Source: Sorghum bicolor | Taxonomy: Eukaryota; Streptophyta; Magnoliopsida; Poales; Poaceae | DNA length: 64,000 bases | Assembly: GCF_000003195.3 (NCBI RefSeq) | Contig: NC_012870.2 | Coordinates: 36,086,741-36,150,740, forward strand | Direction of reading: 5' to 3' | In this document: piece by piece, positions 22,986 to 35,000 of the stretch | Layout: every line of letters starts with the position of its first letter | Numbering within the stretch: the first letter of the stretch is position 1 | The notes under the pieces: model-generated | The model's database searches: none | What the model was told of the DNA's origin: nothing | The model's input: only the letters and a program-made list of their open reading frames with translations | Position numbers and translations under genes: made by a program

Positions 22986-23390
22986 AAAATGCTTGTTGGG
23001 CATTCTTAACGTCATTACCAAAAGTAGACTTAGTTTTCTATTTCTGATAACGACGCCAAAAATGCTGAACCTATCCCTCATGCCACTTAAGCCAAGTTGT
23101 CATCCCCAGCATGACATGAGAGACGCGGTATTGAAATATGTAATTGCTCATCTAGATAAATAATAAATGGGATTTGCAAGCGCACAGGTTAATAACGATG
23201 TAGCATTTTAACGGAAAGTATTCTAGGTATCATTGTTTATATTTTTATCATTGGGAAGGGATTACTTATAATGATGGAATGAAATATGGAACTAAGTATC
23301 ATTGCATGTGTAGTACAGAGCGTTCATCTATCTCATCAATATAGGGGTAAGTGTCACATAAAATATAGATAAAATATGAATGGTGATAAA

Positions 23391-23472
23391 GATAACTATT
23401 CTGATCAGCATAACTAGCCACATATGAAAATGATAACTATTCTGATCAGCATAACTAGCCACATATGAAAAT
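23391..23472. repeat. 41-bp tandem duplication in the F LTR
   Basis: Two adjacent perfect copies of a 41-bp unit beginning GATAACTATTCTGATCAGC. Confidence 0.9.
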
Positions 23473-24235
23473 GATAAGCACCTAAATAGATATTCTAGCA
23501 AGTCATTAGCATGGAATTAGGATGAACTACAAGAATATTTCCTAAGTTATTCTTAACTATAAAGTCTAGCATATCATAGTTAGTGCAATTATACTTTGCA
23601 ATCATTACGAGACAAGATTACACCCATGCATAGTGATATTATCAAGGAAGATGAGAAACATAGCAATCACTCCCCTATGATAATGTTGCTCTGCATGCCC
23701 TATACACGGGAGGGGGACTATATAAGAAACAACGGAGCTATCACCACCACGAACCACCCCATGATCCAACATATAGGGTACAATTGCAGATAAATACGGT
23801 ATAGGCACCACGCCTACACAATACTTATCATTTACCCACTGTACACTTGGATAAACGCTATACGATCCTAAAGCATGTATATAATTCTAATCTAACTAAG
23901 CCAAATATATAACTACGATAAACTAAGAATGATATAATTGCAAATATAAATAAGTAGAGCAAAGTCATAATCAATATATTAAAATAGAGCAAAGTCATAT
24001 TCATAATATTGAAGAACAATGAAGAACAATAAAGGAATTACTAAGAATCCTCTTGACAGATCCAAAAACCAATCGAAGATTGACTCCCTCTAGCTCTAAT
24101 CCTATGTAGCTATGCTAAACTAGAGATCTAGTTGATGTGGTGGCTCTAGGGCTTGATCAGAGGCTCTTCTCCTTGGATGAATGAATGAATTAGGGTTTGA
24201 GAGAGTTGCCCTCCTCTAGGGGCCAGATGCCTTGC

Positions 24236-24242
24236 TTATATA
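24236..24242 (-). promoter_or_regulatory. LTR TATA box of F
   Basis: The minus strand reads TATATAA, about 420 bp into the LTR. Confidence 0.55.
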
Positions 24243-24664
24243 GCCCTCCCAAATGAACGTGGGTCATCGAATCAAACCGACCTTAATCACGTGGTTTTCC
24301 CTAATCCCTTAGTTCGGTGGAGCATAATCCTCAAGGCGGAGCCTGATTGGCTCTCAGGCCAGGGCGGGCGCCCTAGGGGGGAGGGCGGGCGCCCTACCCT
24401 CGGGCCTGCTTAGCCTCCTGCTTGTTCCCGTGGCTTCTAGAGTCTTCTAGATGATGGAAAATTGCCGCACACATTAATATCTCTATGTAAATCCGACGTG
24501 TGGGCCTTTCCTCCATATTTCCTGATAACCCCCTATAGAAATAGACAAACACCAAAACTCATGGAATTCTGTTAGATAAAACACTAAGTCTGGGTGTTGG
24601 TTGCATTTAGATCCTTTTCTTTATTTATTCGATGATTAAATTTGATACTTAAGGACCGTCAACA

Positions 24665-27600
24665 GTACCAATGACATTGTAGTTCTTTGGCCTCTCAACA
24701 AGCTCCCACACTTGATTTTTTGTGAAGTTATTCAATTCTTCATGCATGGCATTTACCCAATCGGAATCCTTCAATGTATCTTCTATTCTCTTTGGTTCTT
24801 CAAATGAGACAAATGAATAGTGCTCACAAAAGGATGCTAGCCTTGATTTTGTTTGTACACCACTTTGAATACTACCAATGACTTGATCCAATGGGTGATC
24901 CCTTGCTATACTTGTGGGTTGGAGTATTGGGAGTTGATTGCTTCCACTAGCTTGACTTTGATTTTGATCATCATCATGAGAGCCACTAGTACTATCTTGA
25001 TTTGAATCAATTTGCACTTCTTGATTGATCATGTGAATGTCACCATTATCGTCATCAACTTGCCTCGGCCTTATATCACCTACATCCATGTTCTTCATTG
25101 CATTTGCCAATTGATCTCCTCTCACATCATCAAGATTTTGAGCTTCATTTTGAGATCCCTCAGTTTCATCAAACTCAACATCATGGACTTCTTCCAAGGT
25201 GCCACTTGCCAAGTTCCAAACTCTATATGCCTTGCTTGTGGTGGAATAACCAAGTAAGAACCCTTCATCACATTTCTTCTCAAACTTGCTCAATCTAGTG
25301 CCTTTCTTGAGAATGTAGCATTTGCAACCAAACACTCTAAAGTATGCAATGTTGGGCTTTCTCCCATTCAATAGCTCATGGTGTTTTCCCAAGCTTCCCA
25401 TGGCAATAGAGACGTTTGCTACAATAGCAAGCCGTGTTAATAGCTTCACTCCAAAATGAATGACTAACATTGTATTCACTAAGCATTAATCTAGCCATGT
25501 CAATCAAGGTTATATTCTTCCTTTCAACTACACAATTGGATTGAGGAGTGTATGTTGGAGAGAATTGATGTCCAATGCCAAGATCATCACACAATTCCTC
25601 AATTCTTGTGTTCTTGAACTCACTACCATTGTCACTTCTAATTTTCTTGATAGTAGTTTCAAACTCATTTTGCACCCTCTTGACAAAAGACTTGAATAGA
25701 TCACAAACATCACTCTTGTCATAGAGAAAGAACACCCAAGTGAATCTAGTGTAGTCATCAACTATCACAAAACTATACTTGTTGCCACCAATGCTAGTGT
25801 ATGTTGTTGGCCCAAATAAATCCATGTGCAATAGCTCAAATGCCTTTGATGTGCTCATTTCACTTTTCTTAGGATGTGCATTTCTAACTTGCTTTCCGGC
25901 TTGACAAGCACTACATGGTTTGTCCTTCTCAAAAGTGACATCCTTCAAGCCTCTAACTAAGTCATGCCTCAATAGTTTGTTAAATTGTTTCATTCCAACA
26001 TGACCAAGCCTTCTATGCCACAACCAACCCAAACTTGATTTGCTAATTAGTCAAGATGCCAATTGAGTGTCACTATCATTGAAATCAACCAAGTATAAGC
26101 TACCATGCCTAAATCCTTTGAATATCAAGTTTGATTCATCAACACTAACCACCTCAACATCATCACTTCCAAAGATGCACTTGAAACCAAGGTCACAAAG
26201 TTGTGCAATGGACAAGAGATTGAAGTCAAGGCTCTCAACTAGCAACACATTTGATATGCTCATGTCATTTGAGATAGCAATTTTACCAAGCCCCTTGACC
26301 TTGCCTTTCTTGTTGTTGCCGAAGGTGATAGAATCAAAGCCACCATTTTGATTTGTATCGATTGATTTGAACATACAAGACTCTCCGGTCATATGTTGAG
26401 TGCACCCACTATCAAGCATCCAATGCCTTCCTCCGGCTTTGTAATTGACCTATAAGACAAGATCAATTCTTTTTAGGTACCCAAACTTGATTGGGTCCTC
26501 CAAGGTTAGCAACTAAGCTCTTTGGTATCCAAATGGCTTTCTTCTTTGAGCCCATCTATGGTGCACCAATGAACTTAGCATGAACACCTTTTGTATCCTT
26601 GGTAAGCACATAGAAATAATTAAGCTTAATTGAGGATACATTAGCTTTGGATTTCTTGTTCATGCATTGTTGCTCTAGGTGACCAACTTGCTTGCAAGCT
26701 TTGCAATACCGGCCATTGTTCTTCACAAAACGTGTCTTGTGAGGAGCAAAGGCGGCCTTGCCTTTCTTGGGGTTATAGCCCAATCCCTCTTTGTAGAGAG
26801 AAGCTCTTTGGCTATCCAAGCACATAAGCAAGCGGTCCTCACCACCATAAGCCTTGGCTAAGGTGTGATTGAGCTCTTTCACCTCCTTCTTGAGAATTTC
26901 ATTCTCAACTTTTAGTGTGGTGTCACATGCGAAACTATCACTACTAGATGAGGATGATGTAGATGTGCTACATGAAGGGTTAGTAGAAGCAACAATAATA
27001 GGCTTACTCAAGATATCACATGTTATGCCTATGTTGAAAGTTTGAGCTTTTTCAATTTTAATTGGCTCATTTTCACACTTGTTAACTAGAGAGGAATGAG
27101 CTTCTTCAAGCTTAGTGTGAGCCTTTGGAAGCTTCTTAGGTCTTCCTTTAGACTCTCATAAGATGCCCTAAGCTCATCAAGTTCTTGCTCAAGGGTTTTC
27201 TTATCCTTAAGCAAGGCCTTGCATTCCTTTCTAGATTTTTTAAAGTGTTGTGTGCAATCTTCTAGCATAGTGATTAGTTCATCTTTGGTTGGTTCATCAT
27301 CATCACTATCACTAGCATGGCACTCTCATCATCGGACGATACCTTAGTGGCCTTAGCCATAAAGCATGATGGAGTGTCGAAGATGGAGCTCTTTCCTTGA
27401 ATTGCAATGCTAGCATGCCCCTTCTTCTTGGTGCTCTTATTATCACTTGAGGAGTCATCACTATCCCAAGTTACAACATGGGCATCACCCTTCTTCTTAT
27501 TTGAGCCTTCCTTCTTTTCTTGCTTCTTCTTTTGCTTCTTTCTTTCCTTCTTGATAGCATCTTCATCATCAGTATCATAGGGACACTTGGCGATGAGATG

Positions 27601-28441
27601 ATCCTTGATAGGCATCTAAAGCATCTCATGGAATGGTCATTCTTCTTGGAGGAGCTCTTCTTCCTTCTTGCCCGATAGCCCGTCTTCTTCATGAACTTGC
27701 CAAATCTCTTGATAAGAAGAGCCATCTCTCCATCATCATCACTATCACAAGAGCTTGCATCACCTTCACTTGATGATTCTACTTTGGCTTTGCCCTTAGA
27801 TGTGGAGGCCTTGAATGCCACACTCTTCTTCTTCTCATCATCCTTCTTTTCACCTTCCTTCTTCTTCTTCTTGATCAACTCATCCTTTTTATCATCATCT
27901 CTATAGGCATCATCGGTCATCACCTCTTGAAAGACTTGTTGGGGAGTTGATTCACTAAGAGTTGTCTTGACTAGCACGGTGATCAATGTGTCAAATCTCT
28001 TGGGTAAGCTTCTCAAGAACTTCATTGAGAATGGACTATCCTTCACTTCTTCCCCAAGTGCCTTGAGATCATTCACAATGACTTGCAACCAGTGAAACAT
28101 CTCCAGCACACTTTCATCTTTTTGCATCTTGAAGCTTGACAACTTTTCTTGGAGGATGTTTGCCTTGGCGGTCTTGGTTCCCTTGGTGCCCTCAAATGTT
28201 TCTTCTAGCTTTGCCCAAGCATCATGAGCAATCTTAATGTTCTTGATTTGCTCAAAGGTCTTGTCATCAAGAATTTCAAGAAGAGCTCTTATTGCAATCT
28301 CATTGCATTGAAGCATCTTCTCTTCAACTGGCGTTGGTGCATTCTCATTTGCAACCTCAAATTTTGTTTCGGTCACCTTCTAATCCTCTCTATTGATTGA
28401 CTTAAGATGTGCGGTCATCTTGACCTTCCAATATGCATAAT
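24665..28441 (-). pseudogene. gag-pol of A: gag, protease, integrase, start of reverse transcriptase
   Basis: Minus strand, copia domain order. Gag (UBN2-like, 28441-27471) continues through lysine-rich and coiled-coil parts (27615-27086) to a CCHC knuckle CKACKQVGHLEQQC near 26705-26664. Protease: DSGCTQHMTGESCMF near 26413. Pre-integrase zinc region WHRRLGHVGMKQFNKLL...CSACQAGK (26025-25885). Integrase core: MDLFGPT, IRSDNGSEF, TPQSNCVVERKN (25830-25510). The frame then enters the RT N-terminus (NAMHEELNNFTKNQVWEL, about 24745-24700) and is cut by F at 24664. Frameshifts and stops are frequent, for example a TAG near 28387. Confidence 0.88.
28437..28441. repeat. Target-site duplication of C (ATAAT), left copy
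   Basis: ATAAT at 28437-28441 and again at 49453-49457, directly flanking the C LTRs. Joining the flanks restores A gag across the site. Confidence 0.92.
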
Positions 28442-29658
28442 TGATATGACCATGCCAGCAAGCAAGATGTCACAAGCTTCAAGTCAAGCTACAACCACTC
28501 AAGTTTTACCTACACTGACACCAACCCAAGTCATCGATGGACCGGTTACATGTAGTCATGCAAAGAAGCTACAACAAGAGGTCCATGCGCTACTTTGTGA
28601 GATTCATTTTAACATTAATGAGAATTACATATTACCTAAGTGTTGTACCTTGATTGTACTCAGATATATAGAAGAAGAGAAAGATGAATTGGACCCTGAA
28701 AAACGGACCAGTGCAAGTCCCAGAAGACAGACTAGCAAAAACGGACCAGAAGAGTCAAAACGGACTAGTGAAGTCAAAAACGAACCAGTACAAAGAAATC
28801 TTTATAACTTTTTACTCACAAAAGCTATGAAGGCCCATGAGGACTTGTTGGAAAGCTTGTTAAGTCTACTTTCCAATGGATCTAGTGGCGACCAGTTTAG
28901 ATACTCCATATTGCTTGTAGACTAGAATTGGTACAGACTGCTCAGAAGGTCAACATTCTGTCGTGACAGAATGTTGGTACAACTTGCCAAGTAAAACTGT
29001 ACCAATCTACAATGTTTTGTGCTGGTTGGCATACATTGATAGGAAGCCCTTTGAGTCTAATTTCACACCCAAGAAACAGTTCATCATTTGGACTTCCCAA
29101 TAAAATGTTATGGTCAGTTTATTGGAAACTGCTCTGGAGACCAACAGTCACGTGAAGCCAGTTCGGGGATCCATTCCGAGGGGACCTTTCACATTGCCTT
29201 CCTTCAGAAACTCTATTTCGTTTTCATACCTATCTAAGAGGGTTGTTCCTAGTATAAATATTCCCTACCTCTAAGCTATTAGGAACCTTTGATTATTTTG
29301 ATAAACTACATGATATTGCAGCCGCGCTGCTGAGTGCCTTACTCAACCTTTGTTCTTCCTTGTTCTTCATGGACTTGTGAAGTGAATCCTCTGGGTTCCC
29401 CTACTTTGTGCTCTACGGCTTCCGTTCGGCTGCGCTGTATTGTGTGGATTAGTTCTGGATTGTGGTTCTGCGGTCGTTCGGAGATTGAGTCGAAGTCTTC
29501 GCAGTTTTGGTGCCTCTCTCCCCGTCGCTTGGTCGCATCCAACCTTTATCAGGTACAAAGCTAGTTACCCATTGTTTACAGTAAGTTATCCTTGTTCTTT
29601 TGATCTACTATCGTGAAGATCGAGCCACTCTCGTGCCGATTCAGATCGGTACCTAACA
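28442..29658 (+). repeat. 5' LTR of C (1,217 bp)
   Basis: It starts TGATATGACCATGCC and ends GTACCTAACA. The first 480 bp are open in the frame that, in the 3' LTR, continues the integrase C-terminus. The TATA box is at 29253-29260. Confidence 0.9.
29253..29260 (+). promoter_or_regulatory. LTR TATA box of C
   Basis: TATAAATA, conserved at 49044-49051 in the 3' LTR. Confidence 0.6.
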
Positions 29659-29660
29659 AC

Positions 29661-29672
29661 TGGTATCAAAAC
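29661..29672 (+). other. Primer binding site of C
   Basis: TGGTATCAAAAC starts two bases after the LTR; it is an initiator-tRNA-Met type site with two mismatches. Confidence 0.75.
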
Positions 29673-30297
29673 TTTGGTTGTCACGGTAGGTCTCACAATC
29701 ATCCATATTTTATCTTTAGTATATCTATCATTTGTTACTGATTTGTTCATCACCTACAGTCCACTGAAAGGCCACAAAAAAATCTTAAAGCCCTTTGACG
29801 GTACTGTTATCTTGTGTTTTTGTGTTCATCAAGTTGCTAGTCACCCTCTTTACATATATTGTGTTGTGTTTCATTTGTTATCCGCACCTATGTTAGTATA
29901 AAAAAAGAGTTCAAAAAAATTAGAGAAAAAAATTCAGAGAAAAGAAAATAGAAAGAACAAAAAAAAGTAGAATTGCGGTTTGCTTACTGGAAAATTTAGT
30001 TTACATATTCAGATTCTTGGGGTTTATATACCATCAACATTATATCTTTTGATCACATCAAAGCACTTGATTTTTAGTACCATAGCCTCCCTTGTTTAGC
30101 CACCTATAGCTCCACCAAAAACTGAAACCAGGACATTCGACTTGTAATCCTTGCGACCTCGGAATCACTTCTGTTGAGCTGCTATACTAGCACAATTCAC
30201 TGTCCTTGACAACAGGAAAGAGCATTGGTTAGTAAGAGATGAGGTTGTGTGATTCCACAAATTTACCCATTCCACTATATTTTGCTTTAGTGCTAAC
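29673..30297 (+). other. 5' leader of C
   Basis: Untranslated leader, with an A-rich purine tract at about 29899-29975. No gene recognised. Confidence 0.6.
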
Positions 30298-31503
30298 ATG
30301 ACAGGATCCAACTCAAGTATTCATGGTGATCGTCATGGAGAAGAAGAACCCCCTGTTGCATGGGCAGAGTTGCGCCAAATGGCAGACTCACTCTTGCAGG
30401 CCATGGAGAGGATGCTTGATGCACGCATACCTGCAAATGGACAGTGGGCTCCTCAGCATCAATACGATGAATCTGGTGCTGAAAATTCTGGTGCAGGACA
30501 TGACCGTTTCAAAGATGGTCATAGTGGTGGCAGGTGGGCTGGTCATCATGGCCAAGATGGAGGACGAGCTCATGGGCATGGTCGTGGCCATCGTGTTCAT
30601 TCTAATGATGAAGAATTTGATAACTGTCATCAAGAAGAAGAGTCTGATGAGAATCCCTTTGACTATGATCGGCGGCGTGCTGATCATGGAGATAGAGAGC
30701 ATCATCATGGTCATCGTAATTGGGAAGATTCGGACAACATTGCTCGTGTCAAGTTGAGTATCCCAAAATTCACTGGAAGAGAGGATGCAGATACATATCT
30801 TGAGTGGGCTGAGCAGTATGATCAAATTTTCAGAGTGCATAATCTCTCTGATCAGAGGCGTGTTAATCTTGCTTTAGTGGAATTCTCTGGTTATGCTCTG
30901 ACTTGGTGGAATCAGATACAAGAAAATCAACTTGTGTTGGGTCGTGAATATATCAACACATGGGAAGAGATAAAGCAAGTGATGAGAAGGCTATTTGTAC
31001 CATCAAGCTATCAGCGTGACCTTGACAATAGGTTGCAAATGTTGAAGCAAGGAAAAGATCGGTTGATGAGTATTATAAGGAGATGGAGCTGCTGTTAGTG
31101 CGGCCTGGAATCAGAGAGGATCCAGAGTAAAAAATGGCATGATTTTTGGGTGGTCTCGATGAGTAGATTGCGGGTTTTGTTGAGATGTTTCCATACCATA
31201 CTTTGCAAGATCTTGTTGATCAAGTTATGCATACTGAAAGAAAAATTTAGTAAGAGACACGTGGAAAATCTTATGCAAGTCATTTTGTTGCAGCCCCATG
31301 GCGCAAGCTGCAGTCTAGTACTTCTTTCGGTGGGGGATGGTCCCAAGGTGCTGCAGCTAGACCCTCTTCATCTAATGCTCCTTCAAAGATGGTGGTTTCT
31401 ATAGCATCATCTCTTGCATATTAGCATCGACCTGCTACAAGTGTAGCAGCCCCAACTGTTGCTCCTTTAGCTACTACTTCCTCTACACGTAGTAGAGAAA
31501 TTG
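30298..31503 (+). pseudogene. gag of C, N-terminal part (CRM type)
   Basis: Begins at ATG 30298 (MTGSNSSIHGDRHGEEEPP). A histidine- and glycine-rich N-terminal region is followed by a capsid domain (about 30745-31070) with VKLSIPKFTGREDADTYLEW, WWNQIQENQ and RRLFVPSSYQRDL, a pattern I associate with CRM gag. The frame shifts near 31065 and stops follow (31096, then several to 31240). D is inserted at 31503, a few codons before the CCHC knuckle, which reappears at 43502. Confidence 0.85.
31499..31503. repeat. Target-site duplication of D (AATTG), left copy
   Basis: AATTG at 31499-31503 and at 43495-43499. Removing D rejoins the gag codons into an intact CCHC knuckle. Confidence 0.95.
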
Positions 31504-31963
31504 TGTGGGGGTATAAACCCCTATACCCTAACGGCTAGACTTGGGCCAGTAGGCTTGGCCCATTACGAGACGAGTTCAAAGCTTGATCCGACAGCACGGA
31601 GTTTTGCGCAAGGAAACAAGATGTGGAGATCAAGCAGGATTCTAGTCGGTTAGAATAGGAATTGATATCGAACTATCTATGGCAATTGTAACCGACTAGG
31701 ATTAGTTTCCAGATCTATAACCCTGCCCCCCGGACTATATAAGGAGGGGCAAGGGACCCCCCTAGGATATATTATTCTCTCAACACAAATCAATACAACA
31801 AGACGCAGGACGTAGGTGTTACGCCAGCTCGGCGGCCGAACCTGGATAAAAAGCTTGTCCGTGTCTTGCGTCACCATCGAGTTCGTAGTTTGCGCACCGT
31901 CTGCTGATAAACTACTACCGTGGGCATACCCCAAGGTAGACTACCGACCAGCTTTCATCGACA
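31504..31963 (+). repeat. 5' LTR of D (460 bp)
   Basis: TGTGGGGGTATAAACC to TTTCATCGACA. The TATA box TATATAA is at 31736-31742, followed by GGAGGGG. Confidence 0.93.
31736..31742 (+). promoter_or_regulatory. LTR TATA box of D
   Basis: TATATAA, conserved at 43267-43273. Confidence 0.65.
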
Positions 31964-31964
31964 G

Positions 31965-31981
31965 TGGCGCGCCAGGTAGGG
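31965..31981 (+). other. Primer binding site of D
   Basis: TGGCGCGCCAGGTAGGG starts one base after the LTR. This is the usual Tat/RIRE2-type site (probably tRNA-Arg; I am not certain of the tRNA). Confidence 0.8.
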
Positions 31982-32011
31982 AGTGTGCGTACAACTTCTC
32001 CGACGAACAAG

Positions 32012-35000
32012 ATGGTCATCGTTCCAGCTTCCGCGGCCGTGCCTGAAGGCCTCACGTTCACCGTCGGCCAGATCACGTGGACGACGCACGGCGGCGGTCT
32101 CACGACCACGGTTTCGGAAGGAACCCAGATCCAATCTAGGATGATGGCGGCATCGGCTCCGACCACGCACATGCTGGCACCGAGCACCTGACCACCGCTT
32201 CCGCGCTACAAGGGAAAGAAGATCGACGGCTCGGATCTTCTCCGAGCACTTGATCGCGCTGATTCCAAGCTTCTCGAAGCTTCCCGACTAGTAGATGGGA
32301 TCTCACGCCAACCTGATCAAGCTGCACCAACGGATTTTTTTCAACTCCTACCGGTCAACTCGTGTCGTCACACACGAACGGCTGGGAACGTCTCTAACGA
32401 TAACCTCCACCCCCTCGGGACGGTCCGTCAAGCTCGAGGCTGATCCGGAGAAAGGTTATCCTTGCAGTCTAAACAACTTAACCTCTCTCTACTCGCGGCA
32501 CATCCAATCCCTTTTTAACGAGGCTGGTTGGTTGCCAAAGTGGAGCGGTCGACCAGCTCGTCACTACGTCAACATGGTGACGATCCGAGAACTACGGGAC
32601 GGCCAGGCTTCCAGCACAAATTCGAGCACCGGTTCTGTTCCCACTGAAGTCATAAACTCCGAGGACGAGGACTACGACCTGGATTTGCCACCATATCCTC
32701 CGGGTTTCTCTCGTTTCTCGGTTTTCCCACCCCGGCGAGGAGACATCATTTTCAACGTCAGCGCCGACGAGCCAGTTGTTGATGGAGAAACAGACGAGCA
32801 GAGGCAGCTCCGCGAGCAGCGCAATGCCGACCCCGCCCGACGACGCGCGGACGAGGAACGCCAACTCCCGCCGCATAATCTCACCGACGCTTTCGACATG
32901 GTCGAGGATCAGCCAGTCTACAAAACGCCAAGCGCCAATGTGGCTGTCGCCATGGCCAATTTAGATCGACTCCCTGATACTCCCGAATGCCAGGGCGTCC
33001 GATCCAGCGTTAGAGCACATCTGATCGCCGCGATGGCACAGACAGCCACTCTGCTCAAAAGAGTCCAAGCTATCTCCTATACAGAGGTCTCCTCCAACCA
33101 GACCCATCGCAGCCGAACCTCACCACAGCCCAGCAGGCACCACCGCAGCCGTTCCCCCAACAATCATCGAAAAGATTCACGGCGTGACGACGGCGGTCGG
33201 GATGCTGGCGGTCACCGCGAGCAAAATCGCGGGCGTGGTCAAGAAGTAAACCAGCACAGGGATCTTCGATACAACATCCCTCCCAAAGATGCCCGGGACC
33301 GCATCAACAGGCGCGCCACGGAGAGAGCAGTTCACGAGAACCTGCGTCGTATTGAGTACGATGCAACGCACGGCCCCCCGGGCCTGAGGCAGTACTCCTC
33401 ACACCTCCGCCAAGTCGTGTGGCCCCGCAATTTCAAGCTTGAGAAACTCAAAAAATACGACGGCAAGGAAAACCTAGAAAACTGGATCACTCTGTACGAG
33501 ATCGCCGTCCGGACAGCAGCAGGAGATGAGCATGTCATGGCCAACTATTTCCCGGTCGTCCTCGACCAGGCTGGTCACCAGTGGCTCCTGGGCCTGCCCG
33601 AGGACTCTTTCGACTCCTGGGAAGAATTACGCCAACCATTCATCGACAATTTTATCGCTACCTGCGAATAGCCCGGGAACAAATACGACCTCAAAAGGAT
33701 ACGGGACAGGAAAAACGAGCCACTGCGCGATTACATCCGACGGTTCTCGGATATGCGCCTTAAGATCCCGAAAATTTCCCACGACGAGGCCATATCCGCT
33801 TTCATAAAAGGGTTGCGCCTCCATGAAGCACTGAGGAACAAGCTACTCCGCAAAAGGCCAACAACGATGGCCGAGCTTCTTGCCACGGCCAAAAACTAAG
33901 CCGACACCGACGACGCAGAAAAACTCATCCGGGATGATGCGAGAGGACCTGACCAGCCTCCTCGGCGAGACGATAGTCGTGGTCGCTTCGACAACAGGAA
34001 CCATCGTCGCCCCGACAACCGTGATCACAAGGACGGTTGGGACAGGCGGCGCAACAATCGCGACGATTTTAGAGGAAAGCGCCCCCGCGACCACGACCAC
34101 GAGGTGAATACAGTCAAGCGCCCCAATGGGCGGTGGGACTACCAAGAAGACTACAACAAGACGTTGAAGGGACCATGCCAACTGCATCCAAAGTCCAACC
34201 ACACCATGGAAGAATGCCGCGTCCTCAAAAGCATCTATATGCGGCGGGCTGCTCAAGACGACCCCGCTAAGAAAAACGGGAAACAAGACGGGCGCGACCA
34301 CGAAGACAAGGACGAGGACCAGGATAGGGACCCACGACACCAGTATGTCAGTCCCACCGACGTGGTCCACTCCATCTTCGGGGGCAAGGTTTCCATTGAG
34401 TCCAAACGAGAAAGAAAGCTTCTAAAGAGAGCCTGCCTCAACATAGACAGCGTAGATGGTTTGATCGCTGATCCGAAATTCCCTCCCTGGTCGCACAGAG
34501 AGATCTCCTTCAGCAGAAAGGATCAGTGGGCCGCCATCCCGGAGCCAGGACGTTTCCCCCTAATCCTGGATCCTTGCATTAACAGCATTAGATTCGAGCG
34601 TGTGCTCGTCGACGGGGGAAGCTCCATCGACATCCTCTTCCGCAATAGCCTGCCTGCTCTCAAGATAACTCCAGCACAGCTAAAGCCCTATGACGCTCAA
34701 TTCTGGGGAGTCTTGCCAGGGCAAAGCTCAGTACCCCTCGGACAGATAACTCTGCCTGTCCAGTTCGGAACACCCGACCACTTTTGAACAGAGTTCGTCA
34801 ACTTCGTGGTCGCTGACTTTGACGGGACCTACCACGCGATATTGGGCCGACCATCGCTGACAAAATTCATGGCGGTCCCACACTACTCGTACTTGGTCCT
34901 TAAAATGCCCACGAAGAAGGGCGTTCTAACTGTCAGGGGCAATGTCTACACCGCATACACTTGCGAGGAGGAAAGCTTCAAGATCACCAAAGCAATTGAT

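Larger units (their letters stand above)
20957..24664 (-). mobile_element. Element F: 5' part of an Athila-like Ty3-gypsy element
   Basis: Minus orientation: 5' LTR 24664-22994, primer binding site, leader, gag from 22830, protease-like region down to 20957, where G2 interrupts it. It sits in the RT-coding start of element A; the TSD would be GTACC at 24665-24669, with the partner outside the window. The tRNA-Asp type primer site and the gag sequence favour the Athila lineage; without RT the assignment is moderate. Confidence 0.7.
22994..24664 (-). repeat. 5' LTR of F (about 1,671 bp)
   Basis: On the minus strand it starts TGTTGACGGTCCTTAAG at 24664 and, by my reading, ends CCCAACA at 22994. 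An alternative end lies near 23066, because a second primer-site-like block occurs at 23045-23065. TATATAA lies at 24242-24236. Two copies of the palindrome-containing motif AGGGCGGGCGCCCT sit at 24361-24374 and 24382-24395. The first 200 bp are clearly related to the solo LTR E (47211). Confidence 0.7.

Noticed and set aside
28442..28640. A fragment of a second C-family element to the left of the LTR, implying a tandem array
   Set aside because: The LTR actually begins at 28442, not 28641: the TSD ATAAT, the TG start and the polypurine tract before 47008 all agree. The apparent internal sequence is LTR that also codes for the integrase tail.
31677..31934. Minus-strand ORF in the D LTRs (also 43208-43831)
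   Set aside because: Chance antisense frame across LTR regulatory sequence; in the 3' copy it runs into unrelated C sequence.
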